NCBI GenBank assembly: GCA_944474755.1
Contig: OX104123.1
Span: 13,727,275 to 13,791,274 of the forward strand
DNA length: 64,000 nucleotides
From: Limnoperna fortunei
Taxonomy: Eukaryota > Mollusca > Bivalvia > Mytilida > Modiolidae
Direction of reading: 5' to 3'
Shown here: positions 38,599-50,355 of the stretch, piece after piece
Position numbering within the stretch: the stretch's first letter is position 1
How the letters are laid out: every line of letters begins with the position of its first letter
Translations under genes and position numbers: made by a program
Notes under the pieces: model-generated
Databases searched by the model: none
Told to the model about the DNA's origin: nothing
Seen by the model: only the letters and a program-made list of their open reading frames with translations

Positions 38599-41254
38599 AT
38601 GTTTAAGGCCTTTATAGTGTGGATATGTTGTGTGAAAATTACAGTTGGTATGTACATAATAAATACACGATGTTGCTTTCAGTTGTATGTTTCCCTATTC
38701 ATAAATCAGGACTCATGTGCAGCGGGTGGTCTAGATTATGATTTCGGAGTTCGTGGTCTATGCCTATGAGATTATTTTTGTTATTAACCAACGAAACGTG
38801 TCTTTAGTTACTGGGTGGTTAAGGTTGGATATCATTCTCCATTGACCAAGAAAATGACTGTTTTTGTTTGCATGAAAGGTGTTTAACGCCACTTTTAGCC
38901 ATTTTTCAGTTTATCATGGCGTCCAGTTTTTATTAGGGGAGGAGGCATGAGTACCCGGCGGAAACACCCGACCTTCGGTAGGAAAACTGGCAATCCTTGT
39001 CATTTACGAATGGAGTCAAGTGCATTCTGGCCGCAGTGAGACTCGAACCCGCAATCTAAGTGTTGACAGACCACGTAATCAACCCTAGATTACCTTAGCT
39101 ACTGTATCCATTCAGTCACAGGATACGTGTTTATCGGCTCGAATCAAAGACCTGACTTAACATTCGCTTTATTGCAGAGGCATTGAAGACTTAAAACAAA
39201 ATTCAAATCAGCTGTATATATCTTGACTACCGGGTACATCTTTTGAATCACTTGAGATGTATACTACAGACGTGTTTGAACCAAGTGTAGAATTTATTTA
39301 TTTAATATATTTGGTTATAATAGTACAGAGTGCATGGACCTATATATAATCTCAATGCTGCCCGTCCAATTTGAAACTCATAAGTTGGGAATAAACTGAA
39401 ATAATGCTTGGTTAGTAATAAACTTTGAAATAATGCCTCCATGATTTTATCTTATTTTTTGACGAACCCTTCTTTGAAGTTTTATGGTACATGTGAATTC
39501 GGTCAATCCGCGCGAATTGTGTAATAGTCAATAACAAAACAAAGTTATGATTCATCCACTTTGTCTCATAATTTTTTTTTACTAATATGCCTGTATAACA
39601 CACAAAATACTAGCAAAAATTTACCAATCGGGTATTTTCCCAATATGTTCATTCCCCCTTTCTTTTACTTACCATTTCGCTACACTGTATTGAATTATCT
39701 ACAAAGTGTTGTATTGCGCACGCCTACCATGACCTTTTCTGAGCGCTAAGCCCCGCCCACTTTTCAAAAATCAAATGTATGAAAACTTCTATTTCTTGTG
39801 TTATATGTAAAAATAAATAATGAGACAAGTGCAAGTGGATTCATCTTTGAAAACAGAACCTCTTTTTGTTAATTAATTTCCGCTCCTTGCTCCACTTATC
39901 TTTATTCATTTCTGCAAACACGGGATTTTAAATATATTTTTGTCTGTTTTGTTATTTTTTTGTCATTTCTTTTACTTTTAGGTATAATTTGCTATTACTG
40001 TGATAATGCTAGCACTCCTTATGGCTGTACCAGTAAGCGGACATGTGAACAGAACGAGGTAAGCTTTGAATCGTTATGGCTGTACCAATAAACGTACTTG
40101 TGAACTAAACGAGGTATGCGTTGACTCCTTTTATCACACATCAAGAGAAGCTACAGATAAAAAAGGAAAGCTTCAAGTCAAAGTGAAGTTAAACTATCAA
40201 CCTGAAGCTACAGGTAAATTTAAGCTACAGGTTAACGGTAAAGCAACAGGTAAATTTCAGCTACAGGTTAAAGTTGAACTAAGGGTTTTGTAAAGAGCTC
40301 CTGTTAATATGTTGCTAGAATGAAACAAAAAAAAACAACATAACTTGCAACAAAATATTTAAAATATACTAGCTAAGGTTTTGACGGAACCCCTGAACTT
40401 TGTCTAGTAAAACTGGCAATAAAAGTCAATAGCCGAAGTCAGAGTCTCAATTCGAAATCTAAGTGTTGACACGGCCGTTATTAACAGTAGACAGCTAGCT
40501 TGGATTCGATAGACTAACTATACTTATATGTCACCGTTAAATTATTTGTTCAAGCAATTTTTTTACTGCGATAGGAGTAAGAGACCGGTTTCGAAAAAAA
40601 TGTGTTAATGTAGAAATACACCACAGACCAATCCAAAATCTCCAGTCCTTCTTGGTTATTAATAGGAGCTTAATTGCATCATTGGAAATTACAGAGAACG
40701 TATATTCTTACGCGCTTTACGAATATATTTAAAGGTCTGCTCTGCTTCACAGAACCCGGATGTTCAAGGTGTATTGTTTTATCAACTGGGCTGTTTACAT
40801 AAACAGGTATGGGAAAAGTTAAATTAGTCATTTGAAGAAAAGTGTGGCGTCTGAATTTTCGAGAGTAGATAAATAATCTGAAACCAGTTCTAGGGACCAA
40901 CAACTCAATGCTCGTCTAACTGCATCCGGGAGACTGCCAAGGATAACATTCCAAATAGTTACACAAACAAGGCTAAAATTTAAAGTATTTTATTTCATAC
41001 TGTATTTTATTTCCCGACTAAACAACCTTTGTTCTATAATTGGCAGTGTGCTCGCTACGAACGAGGAACTTCATTTTGTTCCTATGTTAAATTGCGTAAT
41101 CGGCCACCACCGGCGACTACACCTCAAACTAACGAAGCAAATTTGGAAGTTGCTGCTGTATGGAGTAAGGACCGGACGGCACTGTGTTAGGGAAATCTGT
41201 ATAATTAAACTTAAAATGGAAACACATTTAATCAGACCAGTAAAAGAAGTTTTA

Positions 41255-41321
<67 letters not shown>

Positions 41322-44300
41322 GGAAGTCGATTTCTTCATGTGTTCGAATATATTAGTGTATTTGAGGTATTCAAACATTTTATAAAATCAACATCGAATT
41401 ACTGGTAAGAAAAAAAAACAAATAAATTCAAAATGCTTTTTTTTTACAAACTGATCATAAAACGCACAGAGCTCTTTTCCTCTATTCTAACAAAGTAACT
41501 CATAATTGAAGTGATTCCTGTACATAAATGTTTTATTTGTATAACCAAGTATTTTTACATTCTTATTAACAACGTCGGTTTTTTTATTCGAATTTTTTCA
41601 GACTTGTCAGCTGCTAGACATTCCGAATATTGTAGGACGCAGAGCTCCGATCTCTATCACTAAATGCTGCGAGACTGACAACTGTAACCGTACGTATTAA
41701 AACGTTTCTATGACTCTTATTTTTAAAAGATTATTGCTAATTATAAACACAAAATCAGCAAATGCTTTGGTAATGTTTGGTTATCTTGTAATGTATTAAA
41801 AGTTACAGTACAATTTCTTATTCTAAACTCACACGTAACCTCGGAATCCCAGTTCCAATATTCTATACCCACACGTAACTTCGGAATCCCAGTTCCAACA
41901 TTATATACCCACACGTAACCTCGGAATCCCAGTTCCAATATTCTATACCCACACGTAACATCGGAATCCCAGTTCCAACATTCTACACCCACACGTAACC
42001 TCGGAATCCCAGTTCCAACATTCTATACCCACACGTAACATCGGAATCCTAGTTCCAACATTCTATACCCATACGTAACCTCGGAATCCCAGTTCCAACA
42101 TTCTATACTCACACGTAACCTCGGAATCCCAGTTCCAACATTCTATACCCACACGTAACATCGGAATCCTATTTCCAACATTCTATACCCACACGTAATC
42201 TCGGAATCCCAGTTCCAATATTCTATACCCACACGTAACATCGGAATCCCAGTTCCAACATTCTACACCCACACGTAACCTCGGAACCCCAGTTCCAACA
42301 TTCTATACCCACACGTAACATCGGAATCCTAGTTCCAACATTCTATACCCATACGTAACCTCGGAATCCCAGTTCCAACATTCTATACTCATACGTAACC
42401 TCGGAATCCCAGTTCCAACATTCTATACCCACACGTAACATCGGAATCCTAGTTCCAACATTCTATACCCACACGTAACCTCGGAATCCCAGTTCCAACA
42501 TTCTATACCCACACGTAAACTCGGAATCCCAGTTCCAATATTCTATACCCACGCGTAACCTCGGAAACCTAGTTCCAACATTCTACACCAACACGTTACC
42601 TCGGAAACCTAGTTCCAACATTCTAAACCCACACGCAACCTCGGAAACCTAGTTCCAACATTCTATACCTACACGTAACCTCGGAATCCCAGTTCCAACA
42701 TTCTACACCCACACGTAACCTCGGAAACCTAGTTCCAACATTCTAAACCCACAAGTAACCTCGGAAACGTAGTCCCAACATTCTATACCCATACGTAACC
42801 TCGGAATCCCAGTTCCAACATTCTATACCCACACGTAACATCGGAATCCCAGTTCCAACATTCTATACCCACACGTAACCTCGGAATCCCAGTTCCAACA
42901 TTCTATACCCACACGTAACCTCGGAATCCCAGTTCCAACATTCTATACCCACACGTAACATCGGAATCCTAGTTCCAACATTCTATACCCACACGTAACC
43001 TCGGAATCCCAGTTCCAACATTCTATACCCACACGTAACCTCGGAATCCCAGTTCCAACATTCTATACCCACGCGTAACCTTGGAAACCTAGTTCCAACA
43101 TTCTACACCCACGCGTAACCTCGGAAACCTAGTTCCAACATTCTATACCCACGCGTAACCTCGGAAACCTAGTTCCAACATTCTACACCCACACGTAGCC
43201 TCGGAATCCCAGTTCCAACATTCTAAACCCACACGTAACCTCGGAATCCCAGTTCCAACATTCTATACCCAAACGTAAACTCGGAATCCCAGTTCCAACA
43301 TTCTACACCCACACGTAACCTCCTCATCACAGTGGCAACATTTTACACCCACAAGTAACCTCGGAATCCCAGTGGCAACATAAGTGGCAATATTCTTCAC
43401 CCAGAGTTCTTTTCCCAGTGGCAATATTCTACACATATACGTGATCTCGGAAACCCAGTGGCAACATTCTATTCCCTTGTGTTACCTCGGAATCCCAGTG
43501 GCAACATTCTACACCCACACGTAATCTCGGAATCCCAGTGGCAATTAACATTCTACACCCACGCGTAACCTCGGAATCCCAGTTCCAACATTCTATACCC
43601 ACACGTAACCTCCTTATCACAGTGGCAACATTTTACAACCACACGTAACCTCGGAATCCCAGTTCCAACATTCTACACCCACACGTAACTCCTTATCACA
43701 GTGGCAACATTTTTCAACCACACGTAACCTCGGAATCCCAGTGGCAACATAAAAGGCAATATTCTACACCCACACGTAACATTCTTATCCCAATGTTTGG
43801 TAAACTTGTAATGTATATTAATGAAACGTTTCTATACAATTTCATTTTCAACACCCACACGTAACATTAGAATCTAAGTGGCTACATTCTACAACCACAC
43901 GTAACATCGGAATCGAAGTGGCTATATTCTACACCCAGAGGTAACCTCGGAATCCCAGTAGCAATATTCTATTCCCTCATGTAACATCGCAATCCCAGTT
44001 GCAACATTTTAATCCCTCATGTAACCTAGGAATCCCAGTGGCAACATTATATTCCCTCGTGTAACCTCGGAATCGCAGTTCCAACATTATAAACCCACAC
44101 GTAACCTCGGAATCCCATTGGCTATATTCTACACCCACCTGTAACCTCGGAGTCCCAGTGGTTATATTCAACACCCACCTGTAACCTCGAAATTCTCGAA
44201 AAGTACGAATATTGGTCAGATGGTGACGAATCATGGTTTGTTGTCCAGACTAGATGTGTAGCACCATCTTTTAGCCCCCCTCCCCGGAAACCAAAATCTC

Positions 44301-46832
44301 CGCCCTATCTTTAAAGGGTATTGAATGTTTGGCAGGCAATACGATCAGTGGGTCGTCTATTTTCATTAATATTTTTTTATCGAAACTAGGATTGTAATTT
44401 TAATCGGACAACGTTTGCTGGAAACTTAAATTTGGCAATTGGCAATTGTCAGTTTGCCTGCTTAAGGTTCGGTACTTTAATATCCTTCTGCAATAAAAGA
44501 AAAAGTTCTGTCTTCATAAACGTGCTAAAATGCTGTAACAATCTAAACATTAAGATTTGTGGAATGTGTTTTACAGGTGATGTGCTTTGCGGACAAGGTA
44601 ACTGTGGTAAGAACCAACAATTTAATTATTTAATGGAATTATAATTTAATTTGTGGACAAATAACATTTTCACCAAAAAAACTCCTCCACGATGATTACG
44701 GTAAAAAGATTGCAGAGGTTAGTAATCTCATTATGTACTTTATTTCAGCGTATATATTTCATTCTCGCCGAGTTTGATCATGTGATAATATCCTTACCTG
44801 GGTTAATTTTGTATGGCACTCATAGAAATAATTGTAATTGTCGCTTTATATGGAAACTAAAGTTCTAACAATATATTTGGGAATGCAGCACCTGTTTCGA
44901 CACTAAGCTGTGAGGATGGTCTTGAAGTGGATTGTAAAAACCCGGGAATTTTACCCTTGATATGTGGCGAAAGTGAATTACAAATGAAGTGTAGAAAATC
45001 TTGCGGACTGTGTCGTAAGTTGAATTATTTAAAATTGTTTAGAGAAGGGAACTAGCTTGCCAACTTGTAGTTAGTAATCGACCATTGATCACTGCGGTTG
45101 TAAGATCGATCGGAGAGGCTCAAGCTCTTTCGGGTAGAGTAATTAAGCAAGAAGATTCCTGAAAAGCTTCGTTTTGTTCTACTTCATTTATTCCAACTTC
45201 TCACGATCAAAACGATATTTTTCGCCAGTGTGTCTTTGCCGTAGGCTCGGAACTGTATTATTTTCGTTGGCTAATCTCATTCCTACATAACGAATTTTTA
45301 ACGATTTCCCAGAATTCCCTCAGAAGCAAAAACCAATCCGGTTCCTCCAATCATATTTGATGTATCATACGCTAGACAAAAATTCATACAGTAAAAAGAA
45401 ATGAGGTAAAACGTTCGAAACACGTTTGCACACAGTTGCATGAGTTTTTTATTAATTTAGTTATGTAATTTCAGCTACAGTTATTCCCCCTTTAACTACG
45501 ATAACAACAGCAGTTATTCCCCCTTGTGTGGACCAGCTAGATGACTGTATGGAATCCAGCTTTCAAAATGCTGTATGTGGTAGACCGGAAGCTATATATT
45601 TCTGTAAAAAATCATGTCACTTGTGTTGTAAGTAAATTATTTTGTATTATGATTAATTTGTAACTTAAATTTTAATTTATGTGTTTTAATGTGTGTGTGT
45701 GTGTGTGGTGGGGGTCATACTTAGCATGATCGATCTAAAGGCGAGTATTTAATGCGAAAGAGTGATAACAGTTGCATGCTTGTACACCTTCTTCCAGATT
45801 ATGTCTTATGGTCTATTTAGGTATTCAGGTAAGGGCCCGACAAATCTATTACATTGATTACTCGTCTTCGGGTAGGAATAAAGGTCCATAGAGCTGGTGT
45901 TACATTTTGATATTATTTAGCGAATCTAAATAAAGCTTTCGAATTCGTAGTCTAATAGTTGGTTGTCAGCTCTGAAACGGGCCATAGTGGGTATCGTGTT
46001 TGGAGAGCGTTGAATTACTTGTACGACAAAAATCCCTTTTGAACATCTCGCAAAAGTGGTCTCAGTGTAAGAAAATAGCAAACAACAACAAGCGCCAAAA
46101 GCCCAGGGACAGTTATATATCCGGAAATAGACAAACACAACACAAAAACAAAAAAACATAAAACACAGAAAGAGAGTAACCCGAACCAAATAAAACCATG
46201 GGTGCACTCAGGTGCTCCGGAGGAGTAAGCAGTGCCTGCCTCTAATTAGACACCCGTAATCGGTGCACAATCAAAATTATCCGTTCTTAATCAAATCTCT
46301 ATATTACTGTGGTAATAAATATTGTCTTACTGTTGGTTTATTCCAAGCTCAAATTAGTTATGACCTTAATAAAGCTGTAATACTGGTAACGACGTTTTTT
46401 TTATGATGTTTAACACCACTTTTAGCAATTTTGCAGCTATATCACGGCGTCCAGTTTTTATTGGGGGAGGAGGCCAGAGTACCCGAAGAGACTGCCGACC
46501 TGCGGTAGGAAACTGACGATCCTTGTCAATTAAGATTGGAGTCGAGTACACCATGCCTGCAGCAAGAATCGAACCCGCAATCCCAGTGTTCATATGTCCT
46601 TCTTTGAACATGGTTTGAGAAGTTAACGTCAATTCTAGGAATTTATCAACAATATCCAATCGGATCATCTTCGGCTATTTACGACCCTTGACGGAAATGG
46701 ACAAGTGTATGGCCCGATTGCGAATATGGTCTACATAGAAGTCTGTTTCCCTTTGGCGTCTTTTTAATTAAAAGAAATAATGATAGATGTATAGTTGCAG
46801 ATGCAAATTAACTTTCTTTTTTTATTTCAGAA
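38599..46832 (+). CDS. Gene B: secreted Ly6/uPAR domain + two ShKT domains, split gene
   Basis: Exons inferred: 38599-38647 (signal peptide beginning MFKAFIVWICC), 39982-40058, 40735-40806, 41602-41689, 44577-44606 (or 44577-44597, two usable donors), 44889-45014, 45475-45627, 46831-46832. Phases are 1-0-0-1-1-1-1, and the coding sum is 597 (or 588) nt, both multiples of three: 198 or 195 aa. Exons 2-4 give a ten-cysteine Ly6 domain ending CCETDNCN. Exon 6 (CEDGLEVDC...CRKSCGLC) and exon 7 (CVDQLDDC...CKKSCHLC) are complete ShKT domains, the second preceded by a Thr/Pro linker. The TAA stop is split by the last intron (T|AA). Intron 4 holds a 2.4-kb minisatellite. Probably a small secreted protein; function unknown. 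Confidence 0.85.
38861..39100 (-). mobile_element. tRNA-derived SINE in gene B intron 1
   Basis: TTTATCATGGCGTCCAGTTT, GACCTTCGGTAGGAAAACTG, ACTCGAACCCGCAATCTAAG and TGTTGACAGACCACG match the full-length copy at 17318. The A-box end is diverged. Confidence 0.8.
40074..40119 (+). pseudogene. Duplicated tail of gene B exon 2
   Basis: TTATGGCTGTACCAATAAAC and ACTTGTGAACTAAACGAG/GTATGC repeat the end of exon 2 and its donor (40019-40064) at an offset of 55 bp. Amino-acid level: YGCTNKRTCELNE against YGCTSKRTCEQNE. Because 55 is not a multiple of three, using the second donor would bring a stop codon into frame, so it is probably non-functional or makes a non-productive isoform. Confidence 0.8.
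40378..40505 (-). mobile_element. Degenerate SINE fragment in gene B intron 2
   Basis: Retains AAAACTGGCAATAAAAGTCA, CAATTCGAAATCTAAGTGTT and GACA..GTAGAC from the tRNA-like half of the SINE; the central part is eroded. Confidence 0.55.
41260..41315. repeat. (AT)n microsatellite
   Basis: About 28 uninterrupted AT units in gene B intron 3. Confidence 0.98.
41826..44195. repeat. 40-bp minisatellite, about 59 copies, in gene B intron 4
   Basis: Unit TTCTATACCCACACGTAACC then TCGGAATCCCAGTTCCAACA, exactly 40 bp over most of the array. The right third (from about 43320) is more diverged, with CAGTGGCAACATTCT variants, and is broken near 43800 by non-repeat sequence. Groups of units share variants (for example GTAACA/TCCTAG), showing multi-unit duplication. 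Minus-strand frames across it are artefacts. Confidence 0.97.
45690..45708. repeat. (GT)n microsatellite
   Basis: Short GT run followed by GGTGGGGGTC in the last intron of gene B. Confidence 0.9.
46394..46591 (-). mobile_element. tRNA-derived SINE, head-truncated, in gene B last intron
   Basis: TATCACGGCGTCCAGTTTTT, GGGGGAGGAGGCCAGAGTAC, GACCTGCGGTAGGAAACTG and AATCGAACCCGCAATCCCAG. The A-box end is missing beyond the B box. The 100-codon minus-strand frame here is part of this repeat. Confidence 0.8.
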
Positions 46833-46859
46833 AACATATACTACACTGAATTGATGTTA

Positions 46860-46865
46860 AATAAA
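46860..46865 (+). promoter_or_regulatory. Candidate polyadenylation signal of gene B
   Basis: AATAAA 27 bp after the proposed split stop codon; a second AATAAA is at 46960-46965. The nearness to the terminal exon supports the gene model. Confidence 0.5.
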
Positions 46866-47170
46866 GGACACAAAATATATCCTCGTCAAAACACAAAGAA
46901 TATTATTTGCAACCATTTTAAATGTTGTGATTGTTTTTTACTACAATTGCCTTCCGATTAATAAAAGATAACGCAAAAGGGCGGGGAGAATGGGCGAAAT
47001 TCAGTTAGATAACTAAAGAATTTTTAATTACTGGATCCGTTTCTGCTATGCTGATGACTTCATGAAGCCTTAGGAAATCAGGACACGGACAAAGTATAAC
47101 AAACAGTTAATCAAATAACGTTAAAACTAATACTTTCTGCTTTTTGTTACTAGTCATGACTGCAAACGTT

Positions 47171-48318
47171 GTGACTCCTTACAGAATAATGTTTCCACGT
47201 GACATCTTAAAAACTGTTAACACGTGACACCTAAAACGTATCCACGTGACACGTTACAGAATAACGCGTCCACGTGACATCTTACAGGATAACGCTACCG
47301 CGTAACATCTTACAGAATAACGCTTCAACGTAACATCTTACAGAATAACGCGTCCACGTGAACTCTTACAGAAAACGCGTCCACGTGACATCTTACAGAA
47401 TAACGTTTCAACGTGACACCTAGCGGAAAAATTTTCAACGTGACACCTTACAGAAAAATGTTTCAACGTGACACCTTCAATAATATTGTCTCTACATGAC
47501 ATCTTACAGAATAACGCGTCCACGTGACATCTCACAGAATAACGTGTCCACGTGACATCTTACAGAATAACGTGTCCACGTGACATCTTACAGAATAACG
47601 TGTCCACGTGACATCTTACAGAATAACGCTTCAGCGTAACATCTTACAGAATAACGCTTCAACGTAACATCTTATAGAATAACGCGTCCACGTGACATCT
47701 TACAGAATAACGCTTCCGCGTAACATCTTGCAGAATAACGCTTCAACGTAACATCTTACAGAATAACGCGTCCACGTGACATCTCACAGAATAACGTGTC
47801 CACGTGACATCTTACAGAATAACGCTTCCGCGTAACATCTTACAGAATAACGCTTCAACGTAACATCTTACAGAATAACGCGCCCACGTGACATCTTTCA
47901 GAATAACGCTTCAACGTAACATCTTACAGAATGACGATTCCATATGACATCTTACAGCATAACGTTTCCATATGACATCTAATACAATAAAATTTCCACG
48001 TGCCATCTTGCAGAATAACGCTTCCAAGTAACATCTTACAGAATGACGTTTCCACATGACATTTTACATAATAAAGTTTCCACGTGCCATTTGCAGAGTA
48101 ACGTTTCCATATGACATTTTACATAATAAAGTTTCCACGTGCCATCTGCAGAATAACCTTTTCCACTTGATATCTTACAGAACAACGTTTCGGCGTGACA
48201 TCTTACAAAAAAAACGTGTCCAAGTGACAACTTACATAATAAAGTTTTCACGTGACGTCTTACAGAATAATGTGTCCACTTGACATCTTAAAGAAAATCG
48301 TTTCCACGTGACATTTTA
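47171..48318. repeat. 28-bp minisatellite rich in CACGTG, between genes B and C (about 40 copies)
   Basis: Unit CTTACAGAATAACGCGTCCA then CGTGACAT, with variants CTTCAACGTAAC and TTTCCATATGAC. About twenty copies carry the palindrome CACGTG (canonical E-box core); many also carry ACGCGT or TGACAT. It fills most of the space between the end of gene B and the start of gene C. Confidence 0.95.
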
Positions 48319-48717
48319 GACAGTTGAAGGTTAATTACATGTGCACACAGTAACAAATCAGTTAGTTCACAATAAGGCGTTTCCAGATCGTCGGATTTGG
48401 GGACCAACCATTTTAGGATGTGAAAGAGGGGTCTTGAAAATATGTAGTTTCTTGTTTTGACAGATTGGATTCTATAGCTTACTAGTATGAAAGAAACCCG
48501 CCGTCGAACCCCAATAAAAAAAAAATTATTGCACTCATGTGCGCCGGACGAGTGCACAATATTGCGTAAAAATATGAATGAAACCCGGCGTCAAACAGAA
48601 GCTGAACGTATCGCGGGGAGGGGGGTGACAATCCGGTCCGGATTAAAAAGTTACTCTTTGCCATGCTTAGAAAAAAGTTGCTCCTTCCTTGGAAAAATTT
48701 GTTAGTACAGGAGTCGA

Positions 48718-48830
48718 TTTCACAAAACGTCGTAAGGGTAAAATCTATCGTAAGTGTTGGAAGATCAAAGGGAAATGCATTATGACGTCACCACTCACGA
48801 TAGAATTTACACTTATGACTTCTGGTGAAA
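48718..48830. mobile_element. Foldback element (113 bp)
   Basis: Left arm TTTCACAAAACGTCGTAAGG..AAAATCTATCGTAAGTG pairs with right arm CACTCACGATAGAATTTACA..GTGAAA with several mismatches, around a ~37-bp loop containing TGACGTCA. Confidence 0.7.
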
Positions 48831-49377
48831 GCGAGACACTTAATGCTGACCTTTGAATTCGTTGTCGAAATTATTGAACGAAACACAACTCTCAAAGAGA
48901 CCAAATTTTCAACTTCATTACTGCTGTAGATTGGTGCTATTGTTAAAGTGATTGTACGTCCTGAAGAAAGTTTAATATTTTCAAACACCTACATTCATAG
49001 CTTTTACCTCATAACAAGAATCTGCTAAGTAAAATTTATTATAGAATCTTCCGGTTTAGATTATATATCACCTTCTTTTAGTACTAGTTCCTCATACTTA
49101 GGATGGAAGTCTGGGTACTGCTTACGGTTTCTGGGGATTAAACAACTGAGCTACACATCGCTGGCTGTAGGTGACGTATAAGTGATATCCTCTAGTTGGG
49201 GGTTTAAAAGGCTATTATACGGAAAGCTTTGCCGCAAAAAAATTGTTGGTCCCGTGCTTGCATAGTTCAACACTAGCCAACCCCTTTGTAGCTATCAGAG
49301 GTAGTAGGACCACTCTTGAGTGAAATGGACATAACAAATAAGCATAAATATACACGCATTCCAGTCATTATGGGTAT

Positions 49378-49500
49378 GTAAAACTACCTGTATCACGTCT
49401 CGACAGTTGTGTAAATTCGTAACATTACGACACGCGCAGCGTCGAGTTGTTATGCGGAATGTATGCAACTGCCGAGACTTGATACAGTCAGGTAGTTGTA
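49378..49500. mobile_element. Foldback element (~120 bp)
   Basis: Left arm AACTACCTGTATCACGTCTC..GACAGTTG pairs with right arm CAACTGCCGAGACTTGATAC..CAGGTAGTT, with a short indel. The loop holds CGACACGCGCAGCGTCGAG, itself partly self-complementary. Confidence 0.75.
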
Positions 49501-49998
49501 CCTCACATAAATTTATGTAATTATTTTATCTAAAATTGGGAAGTTTAAAAAGGCAGAACAAAATAGAACGGTTAAAGTTTACAATTTTACATTCAACCAA
49601 GCATTTCTTTATTAAATATAGCCCCGATCGTCACACATATTATGACGTCATATTTCATTCATAGAATGAGTCATTCACCGAATTATTGGTCATACCATTC
49701 TCTGTGACGTCAAAAATACATCTTGTATCACCTATATAGTCTATACAAGGTTTGTATCACCCAGGTTGTATCAATCGCTAATTTTTCAGATTTTAAAGTA
49801 ATACATTACTTAATTGTAGATAAATATCATTATAATAGGACTGTAAAAACCTGATTATTTGTATATGATAAACATGCATCATACCATGATCTGTTTTGAT
49901 CCTGGTAGAAGGAGTTGCTAAAGACAGCAAAATCTTATCCTCATCATTTGTCGCAAATGACTAATTTGGGACAAGATGACCGATTTCAGATGAATTAG

Positions 49999-50108
49999 GT
50001 AGAACGGTAGTAAATGGTTTTTGCTCTAGTCAAAAATACTAACATTCCTGTGATTTGCATAACTTTCTTACATTAATCAGCTTTTACCTGGGCTAGGAAA
50101 CTAATGAA
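49999..50108 (+). repeat. Segment upstream of gene C shared with gene A intron 1
   Basis: AACGGTAGTAAATGGTTTTT, AATACTAACATTCCTGTGAT and ATCAGCTTTTACCTGG match 31193-31305. It sits about 250 bp upstream of the gene C start. Confidence 0.6.
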
Positions 50109-50355
50109 CTTTTATTCAATATTAAAAGAAGAAATAGTTCATGCATGCGTTATGGGGACAACTCACAAAAAGACATCAAATGTCTTATACTCCTGGAAGA
50201 TTACCTGGTCTACCCTACACACGTATGAAAAACAACAAACAATTTCCGGTGTCTGTCTGGTGCTTTCCAAATATCTATATACAGATATATACAAGGGCAA
50301 CTAAACTGCGCCTTATCTTTTAAAGTCAAGTCATTAGGTGTGAACTACATGTAAA

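Noticed and set aside
41042..41180. Open stretch starting TGTGCTCGCTACGAACGAGG after a CAG, possible Ly6 middle exon of gene B
   Set aside because: The exon at 40735-40806 matches the equivalent exon of gene C in length, phase and residues (NPDVQG..LGC against YPDEKG..LGC), so this one is not needed and has no good donor.
41741..44234. Minus-strand frames of 63-85 codons in gene B intron 4
   Set aside because: They read the 40-bp minisatellite; frames break every few units.
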